A stretch of 64,000 nt of DNA, taken from the NCBI GenBank assembly GCA_049649525.1, contig JBARZE010000053.1, positions 10,476 through 74,475 on the forward strand. Reading direction: 5' to 3'. This document shows, in pieces, positions 63,192-64,000 of this stretch. Source of the DNA: JAAURB01 sp049649525. GTDB lineage: Bacteria; Cyanobacteriota; Cyanobacteriia; Cyanobacteriales; Microcoleaceae. A program made the translations under genes and the position numbers. The number at the start of each line of letters is the position of its first letter. The stretch's first letter is position 1. The notes beneath the pieces are model-generated. The model was not told the origin of the DNA, made no database searches, and saw only the letters and a list, made by a program, of their open reading frames with translations.

Positions 63192-63758
63192 TTACAGTCC
63201 TTCTAAAGGTACTTGGAGAAACTTGGCCAATTCAGCGCCTTGATTTTCCAGCTCGGACAACGGCAGAGGCTGACCGACACGAGTTAAAGGGATTTCCCGG
63301 CGGTCTTTGAGCTTGAGATAGAGGGCACGACGAGGACTGATGCCTTCTCTGAGATCAACTCGAATCGATTGTACATCTTCAAAAGAGCAATTGAACTCCA
63401 CTTGGCGATTTTTTCCGGGTAGACCCCAACGGAAAATATTAATTTTTTCTGTATCTTTATTAAATTCATTGTAACCGCCCCCGAGGTTCCACAAAATAAT
63501 TAACCACAGGTACAACGAAAGTAAAATGGCAGCTCCGCCGTATAAGCCCATGACTAAGCCTTGAGGTAAAAACACAAGCTGAGTCGGGTCAGCAAAAGGC
63601 AGTAAATTGATTCTCAGATAACTCGATAGCCCTGAGAGCAAGAAGCCTGTACCCCCTAATAAAATCACAGTTGCCCATAAATAGTTACTGGGACGACGAG
63701 CACCTAAAATTTTCTTACGAATGACGAGATTGCCTGTCTGAGTAGTTTGTGCGCTCAT
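63192..63758 (-). CDS. ycf4: Photosystem I assembly protein Ycf4
   Basis: A 188-aa thylakoid protein with two membrane segments (about 27-46 and 72-92). It opens with VIRKKILGARRPSNYLWATV and has GLVMGLYGGAAILLSLYLWL, FRWGLPGKNRQVEFNCSFED and EIPLTRVGQPLPLSELENQG. It helps assemble photosystem I. It is divergent from psbD across 115 bp, a common cyanobacterial arrangement. Confidence 0.95.
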   Translation of the reverse strand: MSAQTTQTGNLVIRKKILGARRPSNYLWATVILLGGTGFLLSGLSSYLRINLLPFADPTQLVFLPQGLVMGLYGGAAILLSLYLWLIILWNLGGGYNEFNKDTEKINIFRWGLPGKNRQVEFNCSFEDVQSIRVDLREGISPRRALYLKLKDRREIPLTRVGQPLPLSELENQGAELAKFLQVPLEGL

Positions 63759-63873
63759 AAATTTCTGTTTTTCAAAGCCGAAACCTTTGCAAATTTTGTT
63801 AACTGTAATATATAGTTATGTTAACTTGCTTAAAAAGCATAGTCTTTTAGTAACCCGAGAGGATCGTTCTCAA
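63759..63873. promoter_or_regulatory. Divergent ycf4-psbD promoter region
   Basis: A 115-bp region with two GTTAAC palindromes at 63798-63803 and 63820-63825, flanking an AT-rich core. Read on the minus strand, the segment includes ATTACAGT and GTTAACAT, which loosely resemble the halves of the HLR1 element bound by RpaB at high-light genes. The psbD ribosome binding site GAGAGGA is at 63857-63863. Confidence 0.4.
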
Positions 63874-64000
63874 ATGACTATAGCAGTCGAGCGCCCACAA
63901 TCCCAGCGTGGATGGTTTGATACCGTCGATGACTGGCTCAAGCGCGACCGTTTTGTATTCGTCGGTTGGTCTGGTATACTCCTGTTTCCTTGTGCCTACA
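63874..64000 (+). CDS. psbD: Photosystem II D2 protein, 5' part
   Basis: The first 42 residues of PsbD, the D2 subunit of the photosystem II reaction centre. Translation gives MTIAVERPQSQRGWFDTVDD and then WLKRDRFVFVGWSGILLFPC, the well-known N-terminus. The gene continues past the right edge. The start ATG follows GAGAGGA by ten bases. psbC usually overlaps the end of psbD, outside this window. Confidence 0.97.
   Translation, partial: MTIAVERPQSQRGWFDTVDDWLKRDRFVFVGWSGILLFPCAY

Noticed and set aside
1..64000. CRISPR arrays, rRNA, tRNA or prophage
   Set aside because: No regularly spaced direct repeats, rRNA-like stretches, cloverleaf candidates or phage structural genes were recognised by eye.

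Overview
The window comes from a cyanobacterium, most likely a filamentous Oscillatoriales-type species; that rank is an inference. It carries psbD (photosystem II D2) and ycf4 at its right edge, a Tic20-family protein, a group 3 sigma factor of the SigF type, several gene families largely restricted to cyanobacteria (DUF1822, DUF928), and frequent HIP1 octamers (GCGATCGC, for example at 2034, 2325, 8983 and 9886). Intergenic DNA is AT-rich and holds the short tandem heptamer repeats and palindromes typical of these genomes. I recognised no tRNA, rRNA, CRISPR array, complete insertion sequence or prophage.

Layout. 1-1760: 5' part of a fatty acyl-AMP ligase running off the left edge. 2241-12020: mixed metabolic genes, including a kinase with a degenerate receiver, a GH15 glycosidase, a retropepsin-like protein, a Uma2 nuclease, a NAGPA-type glycosidase, a His-tailed ferrochelatase relative, a DMT transporter and an SDR. 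12200-15949: a very large NACHT-HEAT protein, a candidate defence or signalling NTPase. 17008-25863: a signalling island with a lone receiver, a HisKA-like/EAL phosphodiesterase, a large hybrid kinase, a receiver-kinase, a receiver and a diguanylate cyclase. 26641-31918: an ECF-like sigma factor, a DUF1822 protein, a CHAT-CHASE2 protease-like membrane protein and a DUF928 protein, plus a possible 46-residue ORF. This is the best candidate here for an undescribed system. 32155-45000: housekeeping genes (ribF, a MoxR ATPase, an RTX protein, nagZ, cinA, a WecA/TagO-type transferase, glyA, Tic20, rpsF, a sugar transferase, thrB). 45314-48468: sigF, then a decayed SPFH-family pseudogene abutting a pteridine cassette (FolM/PTR1-like SDR, FolX-like, FolK). 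48898-56217: a repeat protein, tldD, a small exported protein, cbiA, an acyltransferase and sat. 56566-62242: a Tat-exported caspase-fold protein without its catalytic dyad, convergent with an LRR lipoprotein and two Opp/Dpp-type permeases. 62446-64000: a cyclophilin lipoprotein, ycf4 and the divergent psbD.

How the parts fit. The signalling island holds both a c-di-GMP synthase (GGEEF) and a phosphodiesterase (EAL) beside four other phosphorelay proteins, so it may form one circuit. The sigma/DUF1822/CHAT-CHASE2/DUF928 run has its own regulator, a predicted protease with an intact His-Cys pair, an extracytoplasmic sensor domain and an exported protein, which suggests an envelope-sensing proteolytic pathway. 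The pteridine cassette resembles the FolX/FolM genes that make tetrahydromonapterin in proteobacteria and lies against a broken gene, consistent with acquisition by transfer. All functions are inferred from motifs read by eye; no database search was possible.
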